A stretch of DNA of 64,000 nucleotides from an uncultured Eubacteriales bacterium (lineage in GTDB: Bacteria; Bacillota; Clostridia; Saccharofermentanales; Saccharofermentanaceae): assembly GCA_900314745.1 (NCBI GenBank), contig OMWK01000007.1:53007-117006 (forward strand), written 5' to 3'. The number at the start of each line of letters is the position of its first letter. Within the stretch, counting starts at the first letter, position 1. The notes beneath the pieces were generated by a model. That model ran no database searches, had not been told where the DNA came from, and saw only the letters and a program-made list of their open reading frames with translations. The position numbers were made by a program, and so were the translations under genes. Below, piece by piece: positions 29,642-38,917 of this stretch.

Positions 29642-29983
29642 TCAGAGCTTCTCCTGAATACGTGCAGCCTTACCCTGTCTGCCTCTGAGGTAATAGAGCT
29701 TAGCTCTTCTAACCTTACCCTTACGTACTACCTCAATCTTCTCGATCTTAGGTGAGTTAACGGGTAAGATACGCTCAACGCCTACACCATAAGAGATACG
29801 ACGGATTGTAATAGTCTCGGAAAGTCCGCCGCCCTTTCTGGCAATAACGTAACCTTCGAAGATCTGTACACGCTCGCGAGTTCCCTCCTTGATCTTCAGA
29901 TATGCCTTAACATAATCACCGATCTCAACTTCGGGATAAGTATTCTTAACGTTCTCGCTCTCGATAACCTTTACCAAATCCAT
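29642..29983 (-). CDS. rplS: 50S ribosomal protein L19
   Basis: 113 residues, standard length, with the IEGDYV-like [14 protein letters not shown] stretch, the [11 protein letters not shown] loop and the C-terminal [14 protein letters not shown] signature. L19 lies at the subunit interface. It is last in the trmD-rplS segment and has an AAGGAGG site. Confidence 0.98.
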   Translation of the reverse strand: MDLVKVIESENVKNTYPEVEIGDYVKAYLKIKEGTRERVQIFEGYVIARKGGGLSETITIRRISYGVGVERILPVNSPKIEKIEVVRKGKVRRAKLYYLRGRQGKAARIQEKL

Positions 29984-30064
29984 TATGAGTTTCCTCCTTC
30001 TCCTGCAGGCGTTCGTACAAATCTAATTATTCCAGAGGACCGCCCTGATAACTAAGATAAAATA
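29984..30064 (-). promoter_or_regulatory. Possible L19 leader in the trmD-rplS gap
   Basis: 81 bases within the operon. A CAGGGCG near its start can pair with CGCCTG near its end, with one bulged G, enclosing about 30 bases and leaving the rplS ribosome site just downstream. A structured L19 autoregulatory leader is known in Bacillota; assigning this one is based on position and a single helix only. Confidence 0.3.
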
Positions 30065-30799
30065 TCATAAAGTCCTTCTCATGGCAAGCATTTTCTGCCA
30101 TTCGGACTCTGTGACCTCAATTTTGTCGAGCATATCGGGTCTTTTTACCCATGTCTCGACCAGTGATGCTATTCTTCTATGCTCTTCAATTGCGGCGTCA
30201 TTCCCTGACAAAAGCACGTCCGGCACCGCCATACCATTCCAGTTCGAAGGCATTGTATACGAAGGAGCTTCAAGCACCCCTCCCATATGCGACTCGTTTG
30301 TGAATGCATCTTCGTTCGGAAGCACACCGTCTATCATTCTCGATACCGAATCAATGATGACGCACGCCGCGAGTTCTCCGCCTGTTAGCACATAATCGCC
30401 TATGGATATCTCCTCGTCACATATGGTATCTATTACTCTGCTGTCGATACCCTCGTAATGACCGCATATAATGCAGACTCTCTTCTTCTTGCTGAGTTCG
30501 ATGGCCTTCTTCTGGTTAAGGACGCTGCCTTTGGGGCTTACGTAAACGGTATAAGGTCTGTCCTCTTCCTTCTCGAAAAGGCTCTTCCAGCAGTTATAAA
30601 CAGGCTCGCTGTAAATGAGAAGTCCCGTTCCGCCGCCGTAGACAGTATCATCGATCTTGCCGTATGAGTTGGTGCAAAAATCCCTGATATTGACGGCGTT
30701 AAGTGATATAACGCCCTTCTTTACCGCACGTCCCGTTATGCTCTCACAGATATTGGTCTTAATCTGCTCGGGAAAAAGGGTCAATACATCAAACTTCAT
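30065..30799 (-). CDS. trmD: tRNA (guanine-N1)-methyltransferase TrmD
   Basis: 244 residues. The N-terminal MKFDVLTLFPE strand, the YGGGTGLL loop, the CGHYEGIDSRV motif and the EISIGDYVLTGGELAA knot segment identify the trefoil-knot SPOUT enzyme. It methylates G37 of tRNAs with SAM and prevents frameshifting. It overlaps rimM by 11 bases, a normal rimM-trmD arrangement. Confidence 0.97.
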   Translation of the reverse strand: MKFDVLTLFPEQIKTNICESITGRAVKKGVISLNAVNIRDFCTNSYGKIDDTVYGGGTGLLIYSEPVYNCWKSLFEKEEDRPYTVYVSPKGSVLNQKKAIELSKKKRVCIICGHYEGIDSRVIDTICDEEISIGDYVLTGGELAACVIIDSVSRMIDGVLPNEDAFTNESHMGGVLEAPSYTMPSNWNGMAVPDVLLSGNDAAIEEHRRIASLVETWVKRPDMLDKIEVTESEWQKMLAMRRTL

Positions 30800-31319
30800 A
30801 TAGTTCGTAGAGTCCTTCGGGGAGACGTGCGTTGATGATACCGCTTTCGACGTCTATGTTGTAAAGTATCTCCTTTGCAAATGGAACAAGAAGGTCCTGC
30901 TTGCCGGAGCGCGATATCATTACGATATACTTGGGGCCTGACTTATAAACGTCCTTAACAGTGCCAAGCGCTCCTCTCGCGTCATCAATCACCTTAAGAC
31001 CTTTGAGGTCTTCAATGAAGAAAGCGCCTTCCTTAAGCTTAACCGCATCCTCTCTGTCAACGGATAAGAATCTGCCCTTATAAGTCTCAGCCTTGTTCCT
31101 GTCCTCACAGCCTTCAAGTTTAAGCAGAACGCGGTCACGGTCTATGCGTGCGGACTTAACAGTACAGGGCTCTTCCTTATCTGAATTCTCATCACAGAGG
31201 AAAGCATTCTTAAGCTTTAAGAAACGGCGGGCATCATCCGTCAGAGGAAATACCGTTAGTTCTCCCCTGACGCCGTGCGCCGCCGTGATTTTACCGATTA
31301 TAAGACGACTTGATGTCAT
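30789..31319 (-). CDS. rimM: Ribosome maturation factor RimM
   Basis: 176 residues. The N-terminal domain starts with the GKITAAHGVRGEL motif, and the C-terminal PRC-barrel ends in DLLVPFAKEIL. RimM assists 30S head assembly with S19. It overlaps khpA by four bases and trmD by 11. Confidence 0.95.
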   Translation of the reverse strand: MTSSRLIIGKITAAHGVRGELTVFPLTDDARRFLKLKNAFLCDENSDKEEPCTVKSARIDRDRVLLKLEGCEDRNKAETYKGRFLSVDREDAVKLKEGAFFIEDLKGLKVIDDARGALGTVKDVYKSGPKYIVMISRSGKQDLLVPFAKEILYNIDVESGIINARLPEGLYELYEV

Positions 31320-31543
31320 CCTACGATATCAACTACAACCCTCTTACCGGTCTTCAGATACTTAGCCTTCATGATGGAACGGATAGCCTGAGCTCTCTTG
31401 CCGTTCTTACCAATAATCTTGCCCATATCCTCAGGTGCTACAGAGAGCTCGAAGATAACTGTGTTGCCACGCTCTGTCTTCTTTACCTGAACATCATCCG
31501 GATTGCTTACGAGGGACTTAGCCATGTAAGTAAGTAATTCCAT
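31316..31543 (-). CDS. khpA: KH-domain RNA-binding protein KhpA (YlqC)
   Basis: 75 residues, one KH domain with the nucleic-acid-binding GKNGKRA loop (about 45-51). KhpA pairs with KhpB/EloR in other Firmicutes to control cell elongation and sRNA binding. It lies between rpsP and rimM as in Bacillus; ylqD is absent. Confidence 0.93.
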   Translation of the reverse strand: MELLTYMAKSLVSNPDDVQVKKTERGNTVIFELSVAPEDMGKIIGKNGKRAQAIRSIMKAKYLKTGKRVVVDIVG

Positions 31544-31553
31544 TTAATTCACC

Positions 31554-31799
31554 TCAGATAATGCCCTGCTTCTTCAAGATAGCACGAACTGTCTCTGTAG
31601 GCTGAGCACCATTACCAATCCACTTCTTAGCTGCCTCAGCATCGATGGAAACCTGCTTGTCCTCATCTGTCATAGGATCATAAGTACCGATTTCCTCGAT
31701 GAAACGACCGTTTCTAGGGTATCTCGAATCAGCTACTACTACTCTGTAGAAAGGAGCCTTCTTCTTACCAAGTCTCTTCAAACGAATCTTTACTGCCAT
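31554..31799 (-). CDS. rpsP: 30S ribosomal protein S16
   Basis: 81 residues with the N-terminal [19 protein letters not shown] signature and the [14 protein letters not shown] loop. S16 helps assemble the 5' domain of 16S rRNA. The 65-base gap upstream, toward ffh, is AT-rich and shows no clear promoter. Confidence 0.98.
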   Translation of the reverse strand: MAVKIRLKRLGKKKAPFYRVVVADSRYPRNGRFIEEIGTYDPMTDEDKQVSIDAEAAKKWIGNGAQPTETVRAILKKQGII

Positions 31800-31864
31800 T
31801 TTTCTGTTCCTCCAAAAATATTTGTTTCTTTTTTATATTGATTAACCCGTTAGGGATAGATCAC

Positions 31865-33253
31865 TTAGAATAAACCTCTTTTACCGAAGCCGCCGAATCC
31901 TCCAAGACCGCCGAACTTGCCACCCGGGAATCCCTTAGGCATCTTAAGGCCACCCTTGCCGCCAACTCCCATCTGCTTCATGAACTTAGCTGTCTGATCA
32001 TACTGCTTGATGAGATTATTTACATCCTGAACAGTAGTACCGGAACCTGCTGCAATTCTCTTCCTTCTGGAAGCATTAAGAACATTGGGGTTCTTACGTT
32101 CCTTCTTGGTCATGGATCTGATGATCGCCATATTCCTGTTAATTGCAACTTCACCGTCATCTAACTGCTCATCAGTAACCTTGCCTGATACACCGGGAAG
32201 CATTCCGATGATATCCTTCATGGAGCCCATCTTCTTCATCTGTTCGAACTGAGAAAGAAGATCGTTCAGATCGAACTTATTGTTGAGCATCTTCTCGAGG
32301 GACTTCTGCGCTTCCTCTTCATCTATAGTCTGTGAGGCCTTCTCGATAAGCGACATTACATCGCCCATACCGAGAATTCTGTCTGCCATTCTGCCGGGAT
32401 GGAACACCTCGATCTTGTCGATCTTCTCACCTACGCAGATGTACTTGATAGGCTTGCCTGTCATCTTCCTTATCGAAAGTGCGGCACCGCCTCTGGCATC
32501 ACCATCGAGCTTAGTCATAATGAAGCCGTCCATGCCGATGGCTTCTTCGAATGTCATTGCTACGTTAACGGCTTCCTGACCGATCATTGCATCGACAACA
32601 AGAAGCTTCTCATCGGGCTTAACTGCCTCGTTGATATCCTTGAGCTCATCCATCATCTCGTCATCTACAACGGTACGTCCCGCTGTATCAACTATAAGAT
32701 AATTACAGAGCATGTACTTAGCCTTCTCGACGCCTTCCTTGGCAATCTTAACGGCATCCTTCTCCTCGGGATTGATGTAGCAGGGAATCCCGACGCTGTC
32801 AGCAAGAACCTTGAGCTGCTCGGCAGCTGCAGGTCTGTGAACGTCTACAGAGATGACCATGGGCTTCTTGCCGTCCTTCTTAAGAACGTTGGCAAGCTTA
32901 ACAGCCGTTGTTGTCTTACCGGCACCCTGGAAACCATAGAGCATGATTACCGTAAAACCGGATGAGGATACGTTGATCTTGGCATTGTCATCACCGAGCA
33001 ATGCGCTCAATGATTCGTGTACTATCTTTACTATCTGCTGACCGGGAGTAAAACTGCCTTCAATATCAGCATTAAGGCACTTCTCCTGCATATCCTTAAC
33101 GAAGTCCTTAGTAACCTGATAGTTTACGTCAGCCTCAAGAAGAGCCATTCTGATCTGCTTCATCATATCCTTGATATCAGCCTCAGTTACGCGTGCTTTG
33201 CCGCGCATCGAAGCTGTTATCTTCTGAAGCTTTGTCGAAAGGCTCTCAAACAT
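31865..33253 (-). CDS. ffh: Signal recognition particle protein Ffh
   Basis: 462 residues. N domain (about 1-90), GTPase G domain with GFQGAGKTTT (near 108-117), DTAGR, TKLDGDARGG, then the methionine-rich M domain that binds signal peptides and SRP RNA. The last 30 residues are Gly/Phe/Lys-rich. It follows ylxM by six bases with a GAGGAG site. Ffh with 4.5S RNA brings nascent membrane proteins to FtsY. Confidence 0.98.
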   Translation of the reverse strand: MFESLSTKLQKITASMRGKARVTEADIKDMMKQIRMALLEADVNYQVTKDFVKDMQEKCLNADIEGSFTPGQQIVKIVHESLSALLGDDNAKINVSSSGFTVIMLYGFQGAGKTTTAVKLANVLKKDGKKPMVISVDVHRPAAAEQLKVLADSVGIPCYINPEEKDAVKIAKEGVEKAKYMLCNYLIVDTAGRTVVDDEMMDELKDINEAVKPDEKLLVVDAMIGQEAVNVAMTFEEAIGMDGFIMTKLDGDARGGAALSIRKMTGKPIKYICVGEKIDKIEVFHPGRMADRILGMGDVMSLIEKASQTIDEEEAQKSLEKMLNNKFDLNDLLSQFEQMKKMGSMKDIIGMLPGVSGKVTDEQLDDGEVAINRNMAIIRSMTKKERKNPNVLNASRRKRIAAGSGTTVQDVNNLIKQYDQTAKFMKQMGVGGKGGLKMPKGFPGGKFGGLGGFGGFGKRGLF

Positions 33254-33259
33254 TAAGCG

Positions 33260-33586
33260 TTACTCCTCTATCTCTTCGGAAAGCTTTGATAATACTTTCC
33301 TTGCATCTTCATATTTCTTCTTATCGATAAGATCGATTGCTTCCGTCACAGATTCCTTCTGCTCAAGAAACCTCTTAACAAGTCCCAGCTTATCCTCATA
33401 TGTATTAAGCTGCGCCAGGCCTCTTTTTACCTTATCGTGGACTCCCTGTCTCGATATCTCCTCTTCTTCAGCAATCTCTGCAAGCGAGAGGTCATCATTA
33501 AGATACATATCGAGCGTGAGTCTCATCTTCTCAGTCAGAAGATTACCGTAAAAATCCAATAAAAGACTGTCTTCATAGGACTTCAT
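33260..33586 (-). CDS. ylxM: YlxM-like helix-turn-helix SRP-associated protein
   Basis: 108 residues, UPF0122. A sigma-region-4-like helix-turn-helix (about 25-70, LSLAEIAEEEEISRQGVHD) is followed by an acidic helical tail. In Streptococcus YlxM modulates SRP activity. It is first in the ylxM-ffh operon and has a GGGAGG site and a consensus promoter. Confidence 0.93.
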   Translation of the reverse strand: MKSYEDSLLLDFYGNLLTEKMRLTLDMYLNDDLSLAEIAEEEEISRQGVHDKVKRGLAQLNTYEDKLGLVKRFLEQKESVTEAIDLIDKKKYEDARKVLSKLSEEIEE

Positions 33587-33616
33587 GAGTTACCTCCCGT
33601 CTGATAGACCTTGAGC

Positions 33617-33645
33617 ATATTATTATAAGAGAAGTCTTCTGTCAA
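33617..33645 (-). promoter_or_regulatory. Promoter of the ylxM-ffh-rplS operon
   Basis: Minus-strand -35 TTGACA (33640-33645) and -10 TAATAT (33617-33622), spacing 17, giving a leader of about 24 bases with the ribosome site. Confidence 0.8.
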
Positions 33646-33651
33646 GTATTT

Positions 33652-34116
33652 TTACTTGTCGGACGTTCTTAAAAGGTTCATACAGGTCAAGTTATCGCCA
33701 AACCCAAGTCTCTCATACAGGGGCCTTCCTGAGTTGGTGGCATCAAGACTAATCTCCGTTGCCCCCTTATTCCATGCATCATCAATGAGCATGTTAACCA
33801 TCTTCCGGGCTATTCCCTGCCTTCTGTAGTCTTTATTGGTATAGACATTCATAAGATGGGCTCGCTTACCGGTCGGATGCGAGAATGTCGGCATTATCAA
33901 CATATAACTCATGGAGGCGCATCCGATGACCTTACCCTCATCAAGCGCGAGTATTGTTGTCTGGTCACCGTTAAGGAAATAATCCCTTGAGCATCTTATA
34001 AGCTCCTCGTCATACTGATAGTCATCATCAAGGTCATTTACTATCCTTAACATCTCGAGACGGCTGCTCATAAGAAGCTCGATATCTTCAGATCCTGCAA
34101 TTTTGTACTCAATCAT
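33652..34116 (-). CDS. GNAT-family N-acetyltransferase
   Basis: 154 residues, a single GNAT fold. The acetyl-CoA pyrophosphate-binding motif is in the NVYTNKDYRRQGIARKMV segment (about 90-107), and the C-terminal strand/helix reads SGRPLYERLGF. Substrate is unknown. It is the last of four overlapping genes carrying GNAT domains, starting eight bases before the stop of the preceding gene, with a GGGAG site. Confidence 0.88.
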   Translation of the reverse strand: MIEYKIAGSEDIELLMSSRLEMLRIVNDLDDDYQYDEELIRCSRDYFLNGDQTTILALDEGKVIGCASMSYMLIMPTFSHPTGKRAHLMNVYTNKDYRRQGIARKMVNMLIDDAWNKGATEISLDATNSGRPLYERLGFGDNLTCMNLLRTSDK

Positions 34117-34660
34117 TACTTTTCTCCCAATCTTCTTTGGTCAGCAGATTTACATGTCCTACTCTGTGAATATTAAGCAAAGGTACGTCAACATCAGAAT
34201 TTGTCCACTGATGCTTAAATCCGAGTTTCTGCCTCACTCTGTCAGATTTGTTATTGCCGTCATAAAAGCCCAGCCATATCCGGTTCATATCAAGCTCCTC
34301 GAATGCTCTTCTGATAAGCGCTCTTGCGGCTTCAGGCATGATGCCCTGTCCCCAGTAATGTTTACCCAGCCAGTATCCGAGTTCACACTCATCATCCTCT
34401 TCGGCAAGGTCACACCCCTTCATCTTAAGCTCGATGCATCCTATGGGCTTACACTCATCTTCTTTAAAACAGATGGCATACGCCTCAGGTCCGTTCAAGA
34501 CATTCTCTATGACAGACCTGCTTTCTTCAACGTTCTTATGAGGAGGCCACCCCGCGATCGGACCGACATCGGGATCTTTTGCAAGCTCATACATAGAAGG
34601 AGCATCCTCTATCCTCCATCTTCTTAATATAAGTCTTTCAGTTTCTAACCCCTCTCTCAT
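34109..34660 (-). CDS. GNAT-family N-acetyltransferase (RimJ/RimL type)
   Basis: 183 residues starting with the ETERLILRRWRIEDA signature of the RimJ/RimL/Acetyltransf_3 group. The motif A region is LGKHYWGQGIMPEA (about 102-115). Such enzymes acetylate protein N-termini or small amines; the target here is unknown. It overlaps the hydrolase-GNAT fusion by four bases (ATGA) and the next GNAT by eight. Confidence 0.88.
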   Translation of the reverse strand: MREGLETERLILRRWRIEDAPSMYELAKDPDVGPIAGWPPHKNVEESRSVIENVLNGPEAYAICFKEDECKPIGCIELKMKGCDLAEEDDECELGYWLGKHYWGQGIMPEAARALIRRAFEELDMNRIWLGFYDGNNKSDRVRQKLGFKHQWTNSDVDVPLLNIHRVGHVNLLTKEDWEKSND

Positions 34661-35769
34661 CTTTCATTCCTCAATATCGAATAGTACTTTCTTCCTTCAT
34701 ACTTACCGTCAATAAGAAAATAATCTCTTAGTGTTCCCTCATATGTAAATCCACATTTATCAATAACCTTATTGGAAGCGACATTAGCAGGTCTTACGCA
34801 TATCTGCACTTTATTAAAACCTATCTTATCAAATCCGTAATCTATAATGGCCCTGCAGGCTTCCATCGCATATCCTCTGCCCTGGAACGCTTTCCCTATG
34901 CAGTACTCGATCTCACCGAAATTATTATGCGTATCCACAAGGAAGTACGCAATCTGTCCTATGCACTCTCCGGATTCCTTCTCGAACACGCCCCACCTGA
35001 AATGGCATCCGCTCTGATAATTTCTGATAAAAGTCCCAAGAAGCCTGTCCACTTCATCTTTGGTCTTATACGCAGGCTCACCGTACATCCCCTGAATATA
35101 CTCATCCGATATCCAGTTTCTCATCATGGATTCGGCATCTTCACTTCGGAAAGCTCGTATAAAAAGTCTGTCAGTCTCGATATCTTGTGCACCGCAAAGA
35201 TTGATCGATTCTGCTTCAGATATTTCTTCCTTGGACTCACGAATGAGTTTAACTGCCTCATCTACCGGGATGCATGCCGCATATCTTCCGGGCCACATTG
35301 ACTCATTATAGAATCGATAAGTCTCCTCGGCGGTCATATAGTCATTGGACGTTGTAGAATTGCAGTAAGCGGGAACTATCATCTCGAATCCGTGCTCGAA
35401 TCCGCTCTTAATAGTTGCATCCATGCAGTAATCAGTCTGAAGGCCGACTGTTATCAGCCTTTCGACATTCTTCGCTCTCAAGTAACGAAGCAGTCCGCTT
35501 GTTCTATTGAAAGCGCTGTTTACATTCTTATCGAATATCCTCTCACCTTCCAAAGGCGCAAATCCTTGATAGATCTCAAAAGCCTCATCGCCGAATGAGA
35601 ATCCAGTACCGGGACCGTCATCATGTCGTACAAAGATGACCTCGATTCCATTTGTTCTTGCCTCTGTAATTAATAAAGACACGTTATTCATAAACTCTTC
35701 GAAGGAATAGAGCCTATCATCAGTAATACCCTTCTGAGTATCAACCACAAGTAAGACAATGTTTCCCAT
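34657..35769 (-). CDS. Isochorismatase-like hydrolase fused to a GNAT acetyltransferase
   Basis: 370 residues from the ATG at 35769, inside a TGATG junction with the preceding stop; a GTG one codon earlier is the alternative. Residues 1-180 form an isochorismatase-like cysteine hydrolase with the triad Asp10 (VVDTQ), Lys81 (FDKNVN) and Cys115 (TDYCMDA). Residues 195-370 form a RimJ/RimL-type GNAT with the IGKAFQGRGYAMEA motif. The hydrolase type usually cleaves amides or imides such as nicotinamide, pyrazinamide or ureidoacrylate; the second half may acetylate the product or a related amine. The fusion joins two complete domains with intact residues. No specific reaction can be named. Confidence 0.85.
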   Translation of the reverse strand: MGNIVLLVVDTQKGITDDRLYSFEEFMNNVSLLITEARTNGIEVIFVRHDDGPGTGFSFGDEAFEIYQGFAPLEGERIFDKNVNSAFNRTSGLLRYLRAKNVERLITVGLQTDYCMDATIKSGFEHGFEMIVPAYCNSTTSNDYMTAEETYRFYNESMWPGRYAACIPVDEAVKLIRESKEEISEAESINLCGAQDIETDRLFIRAFRSEDAESMMRNWISDEYIQGMYGEPAYKTKDEVDRLLGTFIRNYQSGCHFRWGVFEKESGECIGQIAYFLVDTHNNFGEIEYCIGKAFQGRGYAMEACRAIIDYGFDKIGFNKVQICVRPANVASNKVIDKCGFTYEGTLRDYFLIDGKYEGRKYYSILRNER

Positions 35770-36236
35770 CACAAAAACTTCTCCATTCTTATTAGATGCT
35801 CATCATCAGGTTCGCTGATTCCGTTCTTAAATACATAACCCGACTTCAGATAGAACGGAACACCCGTTATCGAAGCCGGTATCTCGATTCTTCGGGCCCT
35901 TATTGCGAACTCATCCTGTTCCAAAGTGTCGATTATCTTCCTTCCTATGCCTTTACGCTGATGATCCGGGTCAACAAATATCGTAAAAAGACTGCTCTCG
36001 TCTTCTTTGCCCCAGTAAGGTCCTATTGCACCGCAGCCAATTATCTCACCCTCTTCTTCAACAACATAAAAATGAGTCCATGACGAACGTTCCAGAACAT
36101 GTTCAGGAGTTTCAACGGCTATAAGCTGATCCATCAGATCTTCAGGATAATCCTTAACGTTAGATATCCTGATCGTCTTCCTTATAAGTTCTGACACAGC
36201 ATTTGCATCTTCAGCATTTAATCTTCTGATATTCAT
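35769..36236 (-). CDS. GNAT-family N-acetyltransferase
   Basis: 155 residues from the ATG at 36236, chosen for the strong GGAGGG site; an ORF start seven codons earlier lacks one. GNAT fold with the VDPDHQRKGIGRKIID acetyl-CoA motif (about 91-106) and a SITGVPFYLKSGY end region. It is first of the four-gene GNAT run and lies directly after the pfp terminator, with no evident promoter between, so it may be expressed by read-through. Confidence 0.87.
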   Translation of the reverse strand: MNIRRLNAEDANAVSELIRKTIRISNVKDYPEDLMDQLIAVETPEHVLERSSWTHFYVVEEEGEIIGCGAIGPYWGKEDESSLFTIFVDPDHQRKGIGRKIIDTLEQDEFAIRARRIEIPASITGVPFYLKSGYVFKNGISEPDDEHLIRMEKFL

Positions 36237-36258
36237 CTTTTCCCTCCGTAATAACAAA

Positions 36259-36285
36259 CGGCGCAGTCATTATCCGACTGCGCCG
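36259..36285 (-). terminator. Rho-independent terminator of pfp
   Basis: A perfect 10-bp GC-rich stem (CGGCGCAGTC / GACTGCGCCG) with a seven-base loop, followed on the minus strand by TTTGTTATT. It lies 26 bases past the pfp stop. Confidence 0.85.
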
Positions 36286-36311
36286 CTTCAGTTACTTACT
36301 ATCTATAACTA

Positions 36312-37970
36312 TCAGCCCTGCTCGAGTGCGAGTGTAACTGTTGTTCTGTCACAAACCTCTGAAGGTCCGAAGTACTGAATAGCGCCCGGATATGTGAAGC
36401 AAGTCTCAACTGCCCACTTATCTCTGTTAGCCTCAAAATACTTGAAAGGCTTGCCGTCGAGTTCTACGAGAGCCTTACGGATAACAGGCTTATCTGCACC
36501 GTTTCTTCTCTCGATGTTCATCATCTTTGTTATAGGCATACCACCTGCAACCCACTCATCAGCAGACTTACTGATGTTGGAAACCTTGGAGAGGTATCCT
36601 GTGTAACCATACTGGATAAGCATGAATGCGTTGTAACCCAAAGAATAGCAGTAGTCTGCATCGAAGTTTGAAGGGAATGCACATCTGCCCTCGTAACCGA
36701 AGAAGTGATGGAGAGCGGAGAACTTGCCCTTGTATGTGCCTGCAGCCTTTCTCTTAGCAAGCTCGTTCTTAACAAGCTCAGAGAAGAGCTTCTCAGACTC
36801 GATGAGGGAAACCTGAACGTTACCGTGAGGATCTCTCTCGAGGAAGAGCTGCTGCTGAATTCCTACAGGAAGGAGATCAAATACTGCGAAAGCAGAAGCA
36901 GAAAGACCTGTCTTGATGAAATCATACTTAGCCTGCCAGTCAGGAAGAGCATTGAAAGCCTCTGTCTTCTCACCTGCGAGGAGCTCGTTGATCTCAGCGA
37001 TCAAAGCGGAGAACTCAGGTACGAACTCAACGATACCCTCAGGAATGATAGCAACACCGAAGTTGTCGCCATTAGCTGCTCTCTTCTCAACGGAATCAGC
37101 AATGTAGTTTGTGATCTGAGCAAGAGACATATTCTTAGCCTTAACTTCCTCACCGATGAGGCAGATGTTAGGCTGTGTCTCGAGAGCGCACTCGAGTGCT
37201 ACGTGAGATGCGGAACGGCCCATAACCTTGATGAAGTGCCAGTACTTCTTAGCGGAGTTAGCATCTCTCTCGATGTTTCCGATTACTTCGGAGTATGTCT
37301 TTGTAGCTGTATCAAAGCCGAAAGAAGCCTCGATATCCTCGTTCTTCAAGTCACCGTCGATTGTCTTAGGACATCCGATTACCTGAACGCCTGTGTTGTT
37401 AGCTGCCATATACTCAGCGAGAGTAGCAGCATTTGTGTTGGAGTCATCACCACCGATGATAACGATAGCTGTGAGTCCGTTCTTCTTGGCATTCTCAGTT
37501 ACGATAGCGAACTGCTCTTCTGTCTCGAGCTTGGTTCTTCCGGAACCGATGATGTCAAAACCGCCTGTATTTCTGTAAGAATCGATGAAATCATCATCAA
37601 ACTCTACGAAGTCATTCTTAAGAAGTCCGTCAGGACCGCCCTTGAAGCCCAAAAGGACATTGCTCTTGTCAGCAGCCTTAAGTGCATCGTAAAGACCTGT
37701 GATAACGTTGTGTCCGCCGGGAGCCTGTCCGCCGGAGAGGATAACGCCTACTACCTGCTTCTTAGCAACAGAAGTATTTGTACCCTTCTCGAAAGTAATC
37801 TCCTTCTTACCGTATGTATTAGGGAAAAGAGCCTTGATCTTATCCTGATCAGCAACGCTTGCTGTCTCAGCACCTTCCTTAACGCAGATCTCTGCTACGC
37901 CATTTCTGAGCATACCGGGAAGCTTAGGCTGATACTCGTATCTTGCTTTCTGAAGCGGTGAAATATCCAT
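36312..37970 (-). CDS. pfp: PPi-dependent 6-phosphofructokinase
   Basis: 552 residues from the ATG at 37970 (AAAGGAG upstream; a GTG three codons earlier would overlap that site). The long type resembles plant and spirochaete PFP. Specificity residues mark PPi as donor: GGDDS at 173-177 in place of GGDGS, and KTIDGDL with the catalytic TIDGD at 203-207 in place of the TIDND of ATP enzymes. MGRSASH near 250 binds fructose-6-phosphate. The enzyme runs glycolysis reversibly and saves ATP, common in fermentative Clostridia. It is monocistronic, with a promoter and terminator. Confidence 0.95.
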   Translation of the reverse strand: MDISPLQKARYEYQPKLPGMLRNGVAEICVKEGAETASVADQDKIKALFPNTYGKKEITFEKGTNTSVAKKQVVGVILSGGQAPGGHNVITGLYDALKAADKSNVLLGFKGGPDGLLKNDFVEFDDDFIDSYRNTGGFDIIGSGRTKLETEEQFAIVTENAKKNGLTAIVIIGGDDSNTNAATLAEYMAANNTGVQVIGCPKTIDGDLKNEDIEASFGFDTATKTYSEVIGNIERDANSAKKYWHFIKVMGRSASHVALECALETQPNICLIGEEVKAKNMSLAQITNYIADSVEKRAANGDNFGVAIIPEGIVEFVPEFSALIAEINELLAGEKTEAFNALPDWQAKYDFIKTGLSASAFAVFDLLPVGIQQQLFLERDPHGNVQVSLIESEKLFSELVKNELAKRKAAGTYKGKFSALHHFFGYEGRCAFPSNFDADYCYSLGYNAFMLIQYGYTGYLSKVSNISKSADEWVAGGMPITKMMNIERRNGADKPVIRKALVELDGKPFKYFEANRDKWAVETCFTYPGAIQYFGPSEVCDRTTVTLALEQG

Positions 37971-38005
37971 GAAAAACACTCCTTTGGATTAAAAATTACC
38001 CTAAA

Positions 38006-38034
38006 ATAATAAACAGTTTGGGCATAAAAGTAAA
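38006..38034 (-). promoter_or_regulatory. Promoter of pfp
   Basis: Minus-strand -35 TTTACT (38029-38034) and -10 TATTAT (38006-38011), spacing 17. The leader of about 30 bases contains the AAAGGAG site. The -35 is four of six, so moderate. Confidence 0.55.
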
Positions 38035-38039
38035 TGCTT

Positions 38040-38068
38040 TTGGTCCTAAAAAAACTATGATATATAAT
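38040..38068 (+). promoter_or_regulatory. Promoter placing +1 at the ATG of the PHP gene
   Basis: -35 TTGGTC (38040-38045) and a perfect -10 TATAAT (38063-38068), spacing 17. The ATG at 38075 is the seventh base after the -10. No ribosome site exists upstream of it. Confidence 0.6.
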
Positions 38069-38074
38069 ATTGTC

Positions 38075-38914
38075 ATGATTAATGATTCACACATGCACAG
38101 CAAAGCATTCAGTCCGGACGCAGAACAGACACCGGAAGAGATAATAGCAACGGCAGCAGGACTTTCCTTACCTTTCATTACAATTACAGACCACTTTGAC
38201 ATGGACTTCCCGGATAAGACCTGTAACTGGACTTTTGACCTGGATACATATGGCCGGACGATCCCTTCATTGAATGAGTTCTCAAAGCAGTCGCACGGTC
38301 CTTCGGTTCTTATGGGAATTGAGATTGGCTGGCAGGAACACCTGAAGGATATGATCGAGGAAACCGCATCTTCCCTTCCTTTTGACTCCGTAATACTCGC
38401 ACAGCATCTTTTCAGAGGTGAGGACATTTACGGCTGCGAACTTCTCAATACACTTTCGAGACGTGAAAGAAACACGGAATACATAGGTTTCATGGCGAAG
38501 ATGTGCCGTGACATAGACGGGTACGACATCGCAGCGCACTATGATTACATCTGCCGCTACGTAAACGACAGTGACTGCAAGGTATGTTACAGCGACTGCC
38601 CCGAAGAATTCGACGACTTCTTTGATGCCATTATATCGAGAGGCAAGGCACTAGAGATAAATACAGGAACCGTACTTAAACTTGAGAAAAGAGGAATCAG
38701 GGATTCCCTGCCCGATGCCGAAGTCATCAGAAGATACCTTCATATGGGCGGTAAACTCATCACTATGGGTTCAGATGCGCATACTTCAAATAACATCGCA
38801 ATAAACTTCGAGAAGACGGCAGCATATCTTAAGCACTTAGGTGTCGATGACGTATATTACTACGTCGGACACGAGCCTAAGCCCGACCCCGAATACAGAA
38901 AGCTCTTCAGATAA
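38075..38914 (+). CDS. PHP-domain phosphatase, histidinol-phosphatase (HisK) type
   Basis: 279 residues from the ATG at 38075; longer readings from a TTG at 38018 would run through the promoter. The PHP metal ligands are clear: DSHMHS at the start, ITDHFD near 46-51, the GIEIGW glutamate, a QH in the middle (LAQHLF), AHYDY and the final GSDAH near 230. The closest match is the HisK-type histidinol-phosphatase, but no other his genes are nearby and the family includes other phosphoesterases. It ends three bases before the convergent GLUG-protein stop. Confidence 0.82.
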   Translation: MINDSHMHSKAFSPDAEQTPEEIIATAAGLSLPFITITDHFDMDFPDKTCNWTFDLDTYGRTIPSLNEFSKQSHGPSVLMGIEIGWQEHLKDMIEETASSLPFDSVILAQHLFRGEDIYGCELLNTLSRRERNTEYIGFMAKMCRDIDGYDIAAHYDYICRYVNDSDCKVCYSDCPEEFDDFFDAIISRGKALEINTGTVLKLEKRGIRDSLPDAEVIRRYLHMGGKLITMGSDAHTSNNIAINFEKTAAYLKHLGVDDVYYYVGHEPKPDPEYRKLFR

Positions 38915-38917
38915 TAA

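Noticed and set aside
36705..37961. Open plus-strand frame of 418 codons antisense to pfp
   Set aside because: It lies wholly inside pfp, which has clear catalytic motifs. The antisense product is Leu/Ser/Cys-rich without domains, promoter or ribosome site; it is a codon-usage shadow.
38018..38074. TTG start of the PHP gene at 38018
   Set aside because: The added residues precede the metal motif that opens the PHP fold and would cover the TATAAT box; no ribosome site supports it.
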